Assembly: GCA_963737425.1 (NCBI GenBank)
Contig: CAVTSX010000005.1
Coordinates: forward strand, 248,001-312,000
Source: DASXRA01 sp963737425
GTDB lineage: Bacteria; Actinomycetota; Actinomycetes; Mycobacteriales; Jatrophihabitantaceae
Reading direction: 5' to 3'
DNA length: 64,000 bases
Position 1 is the first letter of the stretch; each line of letters opens with the position of its first letter. Shown in pieces: positions 1-8,189 of this stretch. The translations under genes and the position numbers were made by a program. A model generated the notes under the pieces. It worked only from the letters and a program-made list of their open reading frames with translations. It did no database searches and was not told where the DNA came from.

Positions 1-1
1 T

Positions 2-205
2 GCCCGCATGGCGCGCCGGGCCGGCGTGCCCGTCTGGGTGATCGCCGGGCGGGCGGCCGTCGAGCAGCGCGATCTCGACGCAGGCGGTTTCGCCGGCGCG
101 CTGGCGCTTACCGACATTGCCGGCGCCGCCGAGGCGATGCGCGACGCGGGCCCGCTGCTACGTCGACGCACCTCCGACGCGGTCCGACGCTGGCAGTCCG
201 CCTGA
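2..205 (+). CDS. Glycerate kinase, C-terminal end (5' truncated by window)
   Basis: Only the last 67 codons are present. The reading frame is open from the first base, so the start lies upstream of the window. The sequence VPVWVIAGR followed by a hydrophobic LALTDIAG and an alanine-rich tail resembles the end of the GlxK/GarK glycerate kinase family, where a VVALAGxV strand and a SLTD loop precede the final helix. Family members phosphorylate glycerate to 2- or 3-phosphoglycerate in the cytoplasm. The call rests on a short stretch, so it is moderately sure. The next 250 bases (206-455) contain no convincing gene. Confidence 0.65.
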   Translation, partial: ARMARRAGVPVWVIAGRAAVEQRDLDAGGFAGALALTDIAGAAEAMRDAGPLLRRRTSDAVRRWQSA

Positions 206-455
206 GCGCGTCCTCCTGACTTCGGTCAATTGATCATGCTTTGGGTGAGTGAGCTCCGGTGTTTGCTGGGTTGGAGCACACAGCAGCCCGATCGCCTTTC
301 GATGATCGGCGACCTGGACGGTGCAGGACAACGCGCAGCCTGTCGACTACTTGACGGGAGCCCTTTCGATCGCGGGGGGCAGCCACGAGAATGCCTCGGT
401 GATCGTCCCGGCGGGAGCGGCGGCCTCGGCCATCTCGTGTGGCCGACTCGACTGT

Positions 456-1034
456 TTAGGCCTCGCGGTCGCGCTCGTAGGTTAGGTGGGCGAGGCCGTT
501 CCCCACGGTCTTCGTGTGGACTAGGCGCAGGGGTCGTTTGTCGCTGGTCTCGCCGAACAGGCGCTCGCCCGCGCCCACCGCAACCGGGAAGACGGTCAGG
601 CGCAGCTCGTCGACCAGGTCGTGCTCCATCAGCGTGCGCACGAGCGGGCGGCTGGCGTACACGACGATCTCCCCGTGTATCTGTTGCTTGAGCTTCGAGA
701 CCTCGCTGACTACCTCGCCCGCCAGGACGGTCGCGTTCGTCCATTTGGGCGCTTGGAGCGTCGCGGACACGACGTATTTGGGCAGGCGGTTCAAACTGTC
801 CAACCACTCGCCGCTCATTATTGACGACCGTGTGCCGAAGTACTCGTCGGTCCGCCGACCCATCAGCAGCGCCTCGGCGCCTTGTGCCTCGGCCAGTTCG
901 AGCTCCGCCCACGCCTCCCAGTCCTGGCCCATGAACTGAAGAAACCAGCCGCCGTGCCTGAACCCTCCCTCGCCGCTTGGGTCCTCGACGACGCCGTCGA
1001 GTGTGACGTTCTGGCTGACCACGATCTTTCCCAT
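456..1034 (-). CDS. Dihydrofolate reductase-like (RibD C-terminal domain) protein
   Basis: This 192-residue protein starts MGKIVVSQNVTLDGVVEDP, the usual opening of the stand-alone RibD-C/DHFR-like family common in actinomycetes. ALLMGRRTDEYF and VVSATL are the nucleotide-binding core, and LRLTVFPVAVGAGERLF is the conserved C-terminal strand. Members probably bind NADPH, but their substrates are mostly unknown. The ATG at 1034 is chosen because GGGAGA lies about 7 bases upstream; upstream codons in frame lack family similarity. It is divergent from the ECF sigma factor across a 180-bp spacer holding an inverted repeat, which suggests shared control. Confidence 0.85.
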   Translation of the reverse strand: MGKIVVSQNVTLDGVVEDPSGEGGFRHGGWFLQFMGQDWEAWAELELAEAQGAEALLMGRRTDEYFGTRSSIMSGEWLDSLNRLPKYVVSATLQAPKWTNATVLAGEVVSEVSKLKQQIHGEIVVYASRPLVRTLMEHDLVDELRLTVFPVAVGAGERLFGETSDKRPLRLVHTKTVGNGLAHLTYERDREA

Positions 1035-1107
1035 CTTGATTCTCCCTGTATCCGGGCGCGCCCCGGACCGGGACCGCCTCCAACCGGATAGACGCCACCG
1101 CCCGCCC

Positions 1108-1136
1108 GAATTGGGCGCCGCAACGCCGCCCAATTC
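1108..1136. promoter_or_regulatory. Perfect 10-bp inverted repeat between divergent DHFR-like and sigma genes
   Basis: GAATTGGGCG (1108-1117) and CGCCCAATTC (1127-1136) are exact reverse complements separated by 9 bases. They sit in the middle of the spacer between the two divergent genes. They could be an operator for both genes or a hairpin in either leader. The cognate protein is not known. Confidence 0.45.
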
Positions 1137-1214
1137 GCGGGCCCAGCGGCGTCTGTATCAGTAACCAAGCCGAACGCGGCCCTGCGGAAAGAAGAAGTGC
1201 GAGGATGCATGCCG

Positions 1215-2273
1215 ATGGAGATGGACACGACGGACCTGATCGCTCGGGCTCGGGCTGGCGACCAGAACGCGTTCCGCGACCTGGTCCAGGGCCACTCCCA
1301 CGAGTTGCAGGTGCACTGCTACCGCATCCTGGGATCCCTGCAGGACGCCGAGGACGCACTCCAGGAGACCCTCGTGTCCGCCTGGCGTAACCTCGGCGAG
1401 TTCGGCCAGCGCTCCTCGCTCCGGACCTGGCTCTACAAGATCGCGACCAATCGGTGCCTGAGCATGTTGCGCGCCGATAGCCGACGCCCCCGCATCGCCC
1501 CCCCGCTGCCCGAGGCCACCCTGCCCGAACCCGCCGGCGCCGGCGACGCCCCGCCCTGGTTGGAGCCCTACCCCGACGTCCTGCTCGACCACCTCGTCGA
1601 CCAGCGCCCCGGACCGGAGGCCCGCTACGAGACCAGCGAGGCCATCTCCCTGGCCTTCATCACCGCGCTGCAACTGCTGCCCCCACGCCAACGCGCCGCG
1701 CTCGTCCTCCGCGACGTCCTGGGCTACCACGCCGGCGAAGTCACCCAGATGCTCGGCACCACCCAGGAAGCCGTAAACAGCGCCCTCAAACGCGCCCGCG
1801 CCACCGTCGACAACCACCTCGCCGACTCCAGCCGCAGCGGCACCGGCAGCAGCGGCACCGGCAGCCGCAGGCCTGCACGCCGACCCGACACCGCCGCCGA
1901 ACAGCGGCTCGTCGCCCGGCTCACCGACGCCGTGGAACGCGCCGACCTGTACGCCCTGATCGAACTGCTCGTCACCGACGTGAGACTCTCCATGCCCCCG
2001 GCCATGCTGGAATACCGCGGCATCGAATCAGCCCAGCGCGTCTTCGCCGCCGTCACCTTCCGCCCCGGCCGCACCTACCGCGTGGTACCCACCCGCGCCA
2101 ACGGTCAGCCCGCCTTCGGCTTGTACCTGGCAGACCCCCACGCCAGTGTCTACCGCCCCTACGCCCTCCTGGTCATCACCACCGCCGGCGACCACATCAC
2201 CGCCATCACCTGCTTCAGCACCAACGTCATGACGCGCTTCGGACTACCCCGAACCCTCCCCGAAACAGATTGA
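1215..2273 (+). CDS. ECF RNA polymerase sigma factor, SigG type with SnoaL-like C-terminal domain
   Basis: This is an about 352-residue ECF sigma factor. Region 2 (about residues 5-75) includes CYRILGSLQDAEDALQETL. Region 4 (about 150-200) includes LPPRQRAALVLRDVLGYHAGE and the helix TTQEAVNSALKRAR. A C-terminal extension of about 130 residues resembles the SnoaL/NTF2 fold found in SigG- and SigJ-like ECF factors, where it is thought to modulate activity in place of an anti-sigma partner. No anti-sigma gene is adjacent. The start is uncertain: GAGGA at 1201-1205 is 9 bases before ATG 1215, but ATG 1209 and GTG 1197 are also in frame. A linker rich in Gly-Ser repeats joins region 4 to the extension. 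Confidence 0.88.
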   Translation: MEMDTTDLIARARAGDQNAFRDLVQGHSHELQVHCYRILGSLQDAEDALQETLVSAWRNLGEFGQRSSLRTWLYKIATNRCLSMLRADSRRPRIAPPLPEATLPEPAGAGDAPPWLEPYPDVLLDHLVDQRPGPEARYETSEAISLAFITALQLLPPRQRAALVLRDVLGYHAGEVTQMLGTTQEAVNSALKRARATVDNHLADSSRSGTGSSGTGSRRPARRPDTAAEQRLVARLTDAVERADLYALIELLVTDVRLSMPPAMLEYRGIESAQRVFAAVTFRPGRTYRVVPTRANGQPAFGLYLADPHASVYRPYALLVITTAGDHITAITCFSTNVMTRFGLPRTLPETD

Positions 2274-2358
2274 CAGCCTTCTGGCGCCACCCTGTTGTCC
2301 CGCGCCTTGAAGGCGCCTGACCGCAACGTGCGCACTAGTTTGGCCGAAGTCAGGTCCT

Positions 2359-2410
2359 CCTCGCCGAGCTGACCAGTACCGCCCCCGTAGTTCTGGTCAG
2401 CCCGGCGAGG
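2359..2410. terminator. Long hairpin after the sigma factor gene
   Basis: CTCGCCG-A-GCTGACCAG (2360-2376) pairs with CTGGTCAGC-C-CGGCGAG (2393-2409), giving 16 pairs with one mismatch and a 16-base loop. It lies about 90 bases after the sigma factor stop and has no T-tract. It may be an actinobacterial terminator lacking a U-run or a structured leader of the next gene. Confidence 0.45.
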
Positions 2411-2492
2411 AAGTTGTGAACCCCCGTCTGGGCTTACATACGGACGCACGCCTCGTTCGGTTCAGGGCCGTACCTACTGCCACACTGCCCAG

Positions 2493-3971
2493 GTGGTGTC
2501 CGGCTCGAATCGAACCGTGCCCGACCCGGCGCTGGTCGTCCTGGTGGGCCCGTCCGGCTCGGGCAAGACCACCTGGGCGGCTTCGCACTATCGGGCGCAG
2601 GAGATCGTGTCGTCGGACGCGCTGCGCGGCGTCGTCGGCAGCGGCGAGCACGACCTCGACGCGTCTGTCGATGCCTTCGCACTGCTCGAACAGATTGTTG
2701 CCGCCCGAACCCGGCGCGGCCTTACGACGGTCGTCGACACCCTCGGCCTGGACGCCGCCCGCCGACGTCCGTGGCGCGACCTGGCGCTATCGGCCGGGCT
2801 GCCCGGCGTCGTGCTGCTGTTCGGCGCTGACCCGGCAACCTGCCGCCGGCGCAACCGCGCCCGCGACCGTCCCGTACCTGCTGCGGTGCTTGATGCCCAG
2901 TTGCAGAAGATGCGCACCGTCCGGGACGAGATCGCCGCCGAAGGATGGGACGTCGTGATCGACGTCGCCGACGCGGGCGAGCTCGAGCCGACGCACACAC
3001 CCGGCGTGGCCCGAGCCAGCGTCGAGCAGCATCGCGCGCCGGAGCAACTGGAGTTCGTGCTGCAGATCTCGCGCTTTCCGTGGCAGGACGATCCGGCGGG
3101 CTGGCTGCGGGCGGTCGCGTCGGCCGCCGGTGACGCAGGCTTCGCAGGTATTGCGCTGATGGACCATCTGATCCAGGTGCCGCAGGTCGGGCGCGCGTGG
3201 GAGCCGATCCCCGAGCCGTGGGTGACGCTCGGCCTGCTTGCCGGCCTGACCGCGGACCTCCGGCTGGGGACGCTGGTCACCCCGGTCACGTACCGCGCGC
3301 CGGGCATCATCGCCAAGACGGTCGCCACTCTCGATGCGCTCAGCGGCGGGCGGGCGTTCTGTGGCATCGGCGCCGGCTGGTGGGCGCGCGAGCATGCGGC
3401 GTTCGGCCTGCCGTTCCCGGGGCCTGCCGACCGGCTCGACAGCCTCGAGGCGGCAATCGAGACGTTGCGCGCGCTCTGGGGCCCGGGCACGAAGGCATAT
3501 ACGGGCAAGCGGGTGTCGTTGCCCGAGACGACGTGCTACCCCCGTCCCGTCTCACCGATCCCACTGATCGTGGGCGGTTCCGGCTCGCGCACGCTCGGCA
3601 TCGCCGCCCGGCTCGGCGACGGGTGCAACGTGGCGTCCCAGCTGGACTCGCTCGACCGCAAACTCGCGGTGCTGCGGGCACATTGCGCCGACGCCGGGCG
3701 CGATCCGTCCGAGGTGGCCGTGACCGTGCTCGACATCCCGATCGTGGGACGCGACCGCGAGCACGTTGCGTCCCTTGTCGAGCGGCTGCGCGGGGCTACG
3801 TCTGCCACCACGGTCGCCCGGCGGCATCATGCGGGCGTGCCGTCCGATCATGTCGGCCGCTACCGGCTGCTTGCCGAGCGCGGCGTCTCCACCGTGTTCC
3901 TCGCACTGCCTGACCTCGCCGGCCCGGACGACGTGCTGCGGCTCGCCCCGGTCGTGCGGGCATTCCGCTGA
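2493..3971 (+). CDS. Fusion: P-loop (zeta-toxin/polynucleotide kinase-like) kinase + LLM-class oxidoreductase
   Basis: This is a 492-residue two-domain protein. Residues 14-170 form a small P-loop kinase: GPSGSGKT at 19-26, SSDALR after the next strand (a common substrate site of PNKP- and zeta-like kinases), and a late RRNRAR lid. From about residue 185 to the end it is a luciferase-like monooxygenase-family (LLM) domain: LEFVLQIS, DHLIQVP, LRLGTLVTPVTYRAP, GRAFCGIGAGWWAREH and PLIVGGSGSRT. LLM proteins in actinomycetes usually use F420 or FMN. Both domains look intact and the frame is continuous, so the fusion is not an assembly scar within view. The start is one of two consecutive GTGs with no clear ribosome site. 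The following EEP gene overlaps its stop by one base (TGATG), implying co-translation. Confidence 0.85.
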   Translation: MVSGSNRTVPDPALVVLVGPSGSGKTTWAASHYRAQEIVSSDALRGVVGSGEHDLDASVDAFALLEQIVAARTRRGLTTVVDTLGLDAARRRPWRDLALSAGLPGVVLLFGADPATCRRRNRARDRPVPAAVLDAQLQKMRTVRDEIAAEGWDVVIDVADAGELEPTHTPGVARASVEQHRAPEQLEFVLQISRFPWQDDPAGWLRAVASAAGDAGFAGIALMDHLIQVPQVGRAWEPIPEPWVTLGLLAGLTADLRLGTLVTPVTYRAPGIIAKTVATLDALSGGRAFCGIGAGWWAREHAAFGLPFPGPADRLDSLEAAIETLRALWGPGTKAYTGKRVSLPETTCYPRPVSPIPLIVGGSGSRTLGIAARLGDGCNVASQLDSLDRKLAVLRAHCADAGRDPSEVAVTVLDIPIVGRDREHVASLVERLRGATSATTVARRHHAGVPSDHVGRYRLLAERGVSTVFLALPDLAGPDDVLRLAPVVRAFR

Positions 3972-4651
3972 TGCGCCTGCTGACCTACAACGTCCGATCG
4001 TTACGCGACGACGGGCGGGCGGTCGCTCGGGTGATTCGCGGCGCGCGCGCCGACGTCGCCTGCATCCAGGAGGCGCCGCGTTTCCTCCGCGGGCGGGCGA
4101 AGTGTGCGCGCCTGGCCCGGCGTAGTGGCCTGCGCATGGTGGGCGGTGGCCGCGCAGCGGGTGCAAATCTGCTGCTCGCAACGTCGGCGGTCGAGGTCAT
4201 GGCGACGCGTGACGTGCTGCTGACGAGGACGCGCGGCTACCACCAGCGTGGGGTGGCGATGGCCGTGATGCGGTTGGACGGGGCCACTTTCGCGGTCGCA
4301 GGAACGCACCTGGACGGACTGTCACGGCCGCATCAGATCGGCGAAGTGCACCGCGCCCTGGATGCCTTCGCGCCGGGCGTCGCGGCCATCGTCGCGGGCG
4401 ACATCAACGCCGAGCCGGGCTCGGCCGGGTGGGACGCGCTGACGGCCCGGGGTGCCGACGCGTTCGCAGTGGCCGGATCGGGCGACGGTTTCACGTCAAA
4501 CATCGTCGCGTTGACGCGTCGCATCGACGCGATCTTCGCCGACCCGCCGATCGTGGTTCGCGCCGCCGAGACGATCGACACGCCGGACGTACGCGTTGCC
4601 AGCGACCACCTGCCAGTGCTTGCCGATCTCGATCTGCCGACCGGCGGGTGA
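3971..4651 (+). CDS. Endonuclease/exonuclease/phosphatase (EEP) family hydrolase
   Basis: This 226-residue cytoplasmic protein has the full EEP metal-dependent active site: TYNVRSL (Asn), CIQEAP (Glu), GTHLDG (His), AGDINAEPG (Asp and Asn) and ASDHLPV (terminal Asp-His). The family cleaves phosphodiester or phosphomonoester bonds in nucleic acids, inositol phosphates or lipids, and the substrate here cannot be deduced. The start codon overlaps the stop of the kinase-LLM fusion gene, so the two are probably translated as a pair. Confidence 0.88.
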   Translation: MRLLTYNVRSLRDDGRAVARVIRGARADVACIQEAPRFLRGRAKCARLARRSGLRMVGGGRAAGANLLLATSAVEVMATRDVLLTRTRGYHQRGVAMAVMRLDGATFAVAGTHLDGLSRPHQIGEVHRALDAFAPGVAAIVAGDINAEPGSAGWDALTARGADAFAVAGSGDGFTSNIVALTRRIDAIFADPPIVVRAAETIDTPDVRVASDHLPVLADLDLPTGG

Positions 4652-4655
4652 ATCG

Positions 4656-5429
4656 TCAGTTCGCTCTTGCCGACCGTGCGGCATAGGTGCGCAGCGCGCG
4701 CAGAAAGTCGACGTACCGGAAGGCCGGCCAGTAGGTGTCGCAGAAGTACAGCTGCGAGTTCACGCTCTGCCAGAGCAGGAAGCCGGACAGCCGCTCCTCA
4801 CCGCTCGTGCGGATCACGAGTTCGGGGTCTGGCTGGCCGGCGGTGTACAGATGCGCCGCGATCGCGTCAGGCGTGATCTCCTCAGCGATCTGCCCGACCG
4901 TCTTGCCCGCTTGGACCTCGTCGGCGAACAGCGACCGCACCGCATCGGCGATCTCCTGCTGACCGCCGTAGCCCACGGCGACCGTGACATTCGCCCCGGT
5001 CGTGCAGTCGCGAGTGGCCTCGACGGCTCGCTTCAGCGCACGGGCGGTGGTGTCGGGCAGGACGTCCATGCGCCCGGCCACGTGCACCCGCCAACGGATC
5101 GGAGGCTGAGCCAGCCGATCCGCCACGACATCCTCGATCACCCGCATGAGAAAGTCGACCTCGGCCGTCGGGCGCGAGGTCAGGTTGTCGGTCGACGCCA
5201 CGAACGCGGTGACGTTCTCGATGCCCAACTCGGCGCACCAGTTCAGCACTTCGCAGACATGGTCAGCGCCGTAGCGGTGACCCACGCTCGGGTTGTCGAA
5301 GCCCATCTGCCTGGCCCACCGGCGGTTGCCGTCCATCACCAATGCGACGTGCCGGGGCAGGCGCCCGGCCACCAGCTTCGCCCGGAGCCGTCGTGCATAC
5401 AGCGCGTACGCCGCGTCGCGGATCGCCAT
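4656..5429 (-). CDS. Short-chain cis-prenyltransferase ((2Z,6E)-farnesyl diphosphate synthase type)
   Basis: This 257-residue UPP synthase-family enzyme condenses isopentenyl diphosphate onto an allylic primer. VMDGNRRWAR carries the catalytic Asp, followed by the GYGGQQEI and IRTSGEERLSGFLLWQ signatures. The N-terminal LYARRLR and the C-terminal WPAFRYVDFLRALR resemble M. tuberculosis Rv1086, the Z-farnesyl diphosphate synthase, more than the long-chain decaprenyl synthase Rv2361c, so a role in polyprenyl-phosphate primer supply is inferred. ATG 5429 is preferred over the TTG three codons upstream. It is convergent with the EEP gene, with only 4 bases between them. Confidence 0.88.
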   Translation of the reverse strand: MAIRDAAYALYARRLRAKLVAGRLPRHVALVMDGNRRWARQMGFDNPSVGHRYGADHVCEVLNWCAELGIENVTAFVASTDNLTSRPTAEVDFLMRVIEDVVADRLAQPPIRWRVHVAGRMDVLPDTTARALKRAVEATRDCTTGANVTVAVGYGGQQEIADAVRSLFADEVQAGKTVGQIAEEITPDAIAAHLYTAGQPDPELVIRTSGEERLSGFLLWQSVNSQLYFCDTYWPAFRYVDFLRALRTYAARSARAN

Positions 5430-5490
5430 GATCGCCAACCTAGCTGGCGCATCTTGAGGGGGCGCTGTACGAGCCCGCTACCTTGAGCGG

Positions 5491-5799
5491 ATGCGCACAG
5501 GCACTGCCGCGGCTGCCGCGGCCGCGTTCGGCCTTGCTGCCGGCGTCGTAGTCACCCGGCGAGCCCACCGCCACCCGTCCTCACCGGCGTGGGCCGAACG
5601 AGTCGGTGCGACGCGCCTGCGCCGAGCCGATCTCCCCGTCGGCGGCACGCTCGCGCTGGTCGCTTCGGTTGGCCTTCGGGCGGCGGGTCGCTCCCAGGCG
5701 GCGGCGGTAGTGGCTGCACTCGGCCTTGGTGCCGGACTCGGCGCGGTGGGCACCGGCCTCGCCGAACCCCTCACGCCTGCGCCTGCCAGACCCGGGTGA
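5491..5799 (+). CDS. Small membrane protein of unknown function
   Basis: This is a 102-residue predicted protein. An alanine-rich hydrophobic segment lies at about 5-22, followed by a basic loop (RRAHRH), then two more hydrophobic stretches at about 50-62 and 68-92, consistent with a two- or three-span membrane protein. It is divergent from the prenyltransferase gene across 61 bases. No family is recognised and the ribosome site is weak, so it could be a chance reading frame in GC-rich DNA. Confidence 0.45.
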   Translation: MRTGTAAAAAAAFGLAAGVVVTRRAHRHPSSPAWAERVGATRLRRADLPVGGTLALVASVGLRAAGRSQAAAVVAALGLGAGLGAVGTGLAEPLTPAPARPG

Positions 5800-6014
5800 C
5801 TGATCTACTCGCACGCGTGTTCGAAGATGAGCCGCCGGTGTCGATCGTCGACGCGCCACCGTTCGGACCAGCTTGCGCAGCGCAAGGACGCCGCACCGCC
5901 CAGGCCGCGGCGGCGTTCATCGAGCGTTGTGCGAACACCTCGCCCGAGCCGCCGCGGCCGACACCCTGTCCAATGCGACGTCCGCGCCTTGACGCCGCTA
6001 CGAGTGCAAGGTGA
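5796..6014 (+). CDS. Doubtful short ORF overlapping the small membrane protein (GTGA)
   Basis: A GTG at 5796 overlaps the stop of the preceding gene in the GTGA arrangement typical of translational coupling and opens a 72-codon frame. The start MTDLLARVFEDEPP is plausible protein, but the rest is proline-, arginine- and cysteine-rich with no recognisable fold. Its last 17 bases overlap the end of the convergent hexosaminidase gene. It may be a decayed gene or chance. Confidence 0.22.
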   Translation: MTDLLARVFEDEPPVSIVDAPPFGPACAAQGRRTAQAAAAFIERCANTSPEPPRPTPCPMRRPRLDAATSAR

Positions 6015-8046
6015 CCTCGACGCTCGCCGACGGCGTGTTCGCGGCTGACACCGTGACCACCGCGTGGTGCGTGCCGTGGTCGGTATAGGTGTGACTGCCG
6101 CCTATCGCGTACGCGCTGTTCACCGTGGTCGGCGTCGCCGCGGTCCCGCTCACCGTGCCCGCTGAGGTGCTGCCGTCGCCCCAGTCGATCGTCGCGGTCA
6201 CGGCGCCTGGGGCGAAGCCGGGCGCGGACAAGGTGGCCAGCGTTCCGCTCACGTCACCGCCGTGCACCTGCGGGTTGGCCGCCGCCAGGTCCAGACGCCA
6301 CGGCACCTCGGGCGTCGGGTAGAAGTTCTGCCCGCGCGACTGGAAGCGGGCGCCCTGCGCGGCCAGCCGGGGCAGGAAGTCCTGGTAGGCCGGGCTGCTG
6401 GTCGACGTACGGTCGGCCTTCGGTGACCAGCCGAGCTCAGCCAGCGCGAGTAGCCGCGGGAACACCATGTAGTCGACGTCGCTGAACAGCCTTGTCGTCT
6501 CGCCCCAGATCGCACCTTCGACGCCGATGACATTGGCGTCGGTCACGCCGTCGACATACGAGCCCGGATCCCAGTTGTAGAACCTGTCGACGTCGCAACC
6601 GTTCGAGCCGCATGCCCAGGTCAGACCGAGCGATGACGGAACGCCCTTCGCGTACTTCTGGTCGAGGTAGGCGTGATTGGCCGGCGCCATCACGATCTTC
6701 ATGTTCTTCTGCACAGCCTCGGTGCCGGTCGCGGTTCCCGACGACGAGCCCGATGCCGGGTTCCAGTACTCGGCGACCGATCCCGGCGGGGGCGTGGTAC
6801 CAGGTCCGGCGATCTCCGCCCAGCCCATTGCCGTCTTGCCATTGCCGTTGACGACGCCGAACTCGCGGTTGACGAGCGCGGCGTACCGGTCCTGGGTGAG
6901 GACGGTCGAGGGCACCTCGTCTCCACCGAGGTCGTAGTACGGGCTGGACGACATCGCGGAGAGCTGGCTGACGATCGCGTTCAGGATCGTCCAGGTGTTG
7001 TCGCTTTCCGGGCAGAGCGCGCTGTAGCCGACGTCGCCGGTGAAGTTCCAGACGGGCGGGTTGTTCTTGCTGCAGTTGATGTCCTGCGGATGGCCGTTGA
7101 GCAGCGGGTTCGCCGTGTCGCCGTACTCGGACATGATGATCGCGTTGTTGTGTCCGGGCGTGTCGACCTCGGGCACGACGTTGATGAAGCGCGCCTTCGC
7201 GTACGCGACGACCGCGCGGTACTGGGCCTGCGTCCAGAAACCTCCCGGGTCCATCGTGCGGCCCTGGGTGCCGACCGAGCCCTGCGAGCCGATGGCGGTC
7301 AGGTTCGGGAAACCGTTCACCACAATGCGGAATCCCTGGTCGTCACTGACGTGCAGGTGCAAAGTGTTGATCTTGTACTCGGTGGCCTGATTGATCAGCT
7401 GCATGACCGCCGCGGGCGTCTGGAAGTGCCGGGCGATGTCGATCATGATGCCGCGGTAGCCGTAGCGCGGGTAGTCGACGACCTGCACGGCGGGCATGGT
7501 CCAGGCCATCGGCACATCGGTTGGACTGTCGATCCACGGCGGCAGCAGCTGCCGGATCGTCTGCACGCCGTTGTAGAGACCGTGCGGCGTCTTCGCCTCG
7601 ACCGTCACGCCGTCGGGTGTCGCCGTCAACTGATAGCCCTCGCCGAACGTGTCCGCGCCGAGTGTGCCCGGGTCGCCGAGGTGCAATGAGATGTCGCCCG
7701 CGCGGGGATGGTCACTCACCACTGGCAGTGGGTAGCCCGTCGCCGGACGCAGGTATCGAGCAAGTTCCAACCCGATCAGCGCTGCCGCGGCGGATTGTCG
7801 ATCGACGACAACGCGCGCGTGCGACCCGAGCGTGAACTGCCCATGCCCAATGGTGGTCGACACCGGCTTGGGCACGATCTGCGGTGCTGATGACGCGTCA
7901 AGGTCTGTCGTTGACGTGTCAAGCGGTGCCGGTTGCGCGCTGGCCGCCGGCATCGCCGCTAGCACCAGCGCAGCCGCTGCACTGAGAACCAGCAGTGCGC
8001 GGCGGCCCTTTCTGATCGGACGGGACGTGATCTGCAGCTTGGACAC
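5998..8046 (-). CDS. Secreted beta-N-acetylhexosaminidase, GH20
   Basis: This is a 682-residue exported enzyme. A basic N-terminus, a hydrophobic stretch (residues 17-35) and ASAQP form a classical signal peptide. A GH20b N-domain (about 55-180) is followed by the GH20 barrel (about 195-560), with LHLHVSDDQGFR, VPEVDTPGH and the catalytic pair D376-E377 in YYDLGGDE. About 100 C-terminal residues (TATIDWGDGSTSAG, GGSHTYTDHG) form a PKD/Ig-like module. The enzyme removes terminal GlcNAc or GalNAc from chitin or cell-wall oligosaccharides outside the cell. Two DasR-like operators lie upstream at 8106-8140, arguing for GlcNAc-dependent regulation. Confidence 0.93.
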   Translation of the reverse strand: MSKLQITSRPIRKGRRALLVLSAAAALVLAAMPAASAQPAPLDTSTTDLDASSAPQIVPKPVSTTIGHGQFTLGSHARVVVDRQSAAAALIGLELARYLRPATGYPLPVVSDHPRAGDISLHLGDPGTLGADTFGEGYQLTATPDGVTVEAKTPHGLYNGVQTIRQLLPPWIDSPTDVPMAWTMPAVQVVDYPRYGYRGIMIDIARHFQTPAAVMQLINQATEYKINTLHLHVSDDQGFRIVVNGFPNLTAIGSQGSVGTQGRTMDPGGFWTQAQYRAVVAYAKARFINVVPEVDTPGHNNAIIMSEYGDTANPLLNGHPQDINCSKNNPPVWNFTGDVGYSALCPESDNTWTILNAIVSQLSAMSSSPYYDLGGDEVPSTVLTQDRYAALVNREFGVVNGNGKTAMGWAEIAGPGTTPPPGSVAEYWNPASGSSSGTATGTEAVQKNMKIVMAPANHAYLDQKYAKGVPSSLGLTWACGSNGCDVDRFYNWDPGSYVDGVTDANVIGVEGAIWGETTRLFSDVDYMVFPRLLALAELGWSPKADRTSTSSPAYQDFLPRLAAQGARFQSRGQNFYPTPEVPWRLDLAAANPQVHGGDVSGTLATLSAPGFAPGAVTATIDWGDGSTSAGTVSGTAATPTTVNSAYAIGGSHTYTDHGTHHAVVTVSAANTPSASVEVTLHS

Positions 8047-8105
8047 TGGTGCCCTCTCCGCCGAGCGCCAGTGCGGGCATACCGGCCGACTGGCGGGCTA
8101 CCTAG

Positions 8106-8140
8106 ATGGTCTATACCAATATGTCATTGGTCTACGCCAA
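8106..8140 (-). promoter_or_regulatory. Tandem DasR-type operators (dre) upstream of the GH20 gene
   Basis: TGGTCTATACCA (8107-8118) and TGGTCTACGCCA (8128-8139) match the dre core TGGTCTAGACCA of the GntR-family GlcNAc repressor DasR at 11 and 10 of 12 positions. The first is a perfect palindrome. Their centres are 21 bases apart, two helical turns on the same face. They lie 60-95 bases before the hexosaminidase start and outside any coding region. No dasR gene is in the window. Confidence 0.82.
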
Positions 8141-8189
8141 GACCGCGATGAAGGCAAGAGTGGACGCGTGGCTAATACCGGACGAACGC

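Noticed and set aside
206..455. Frames between the glycerate kinase end and the DHFR-like gene
   Set aside because: Basic, low-complexity translations on both strands; no transposase or other remnant could be identified with confidence.
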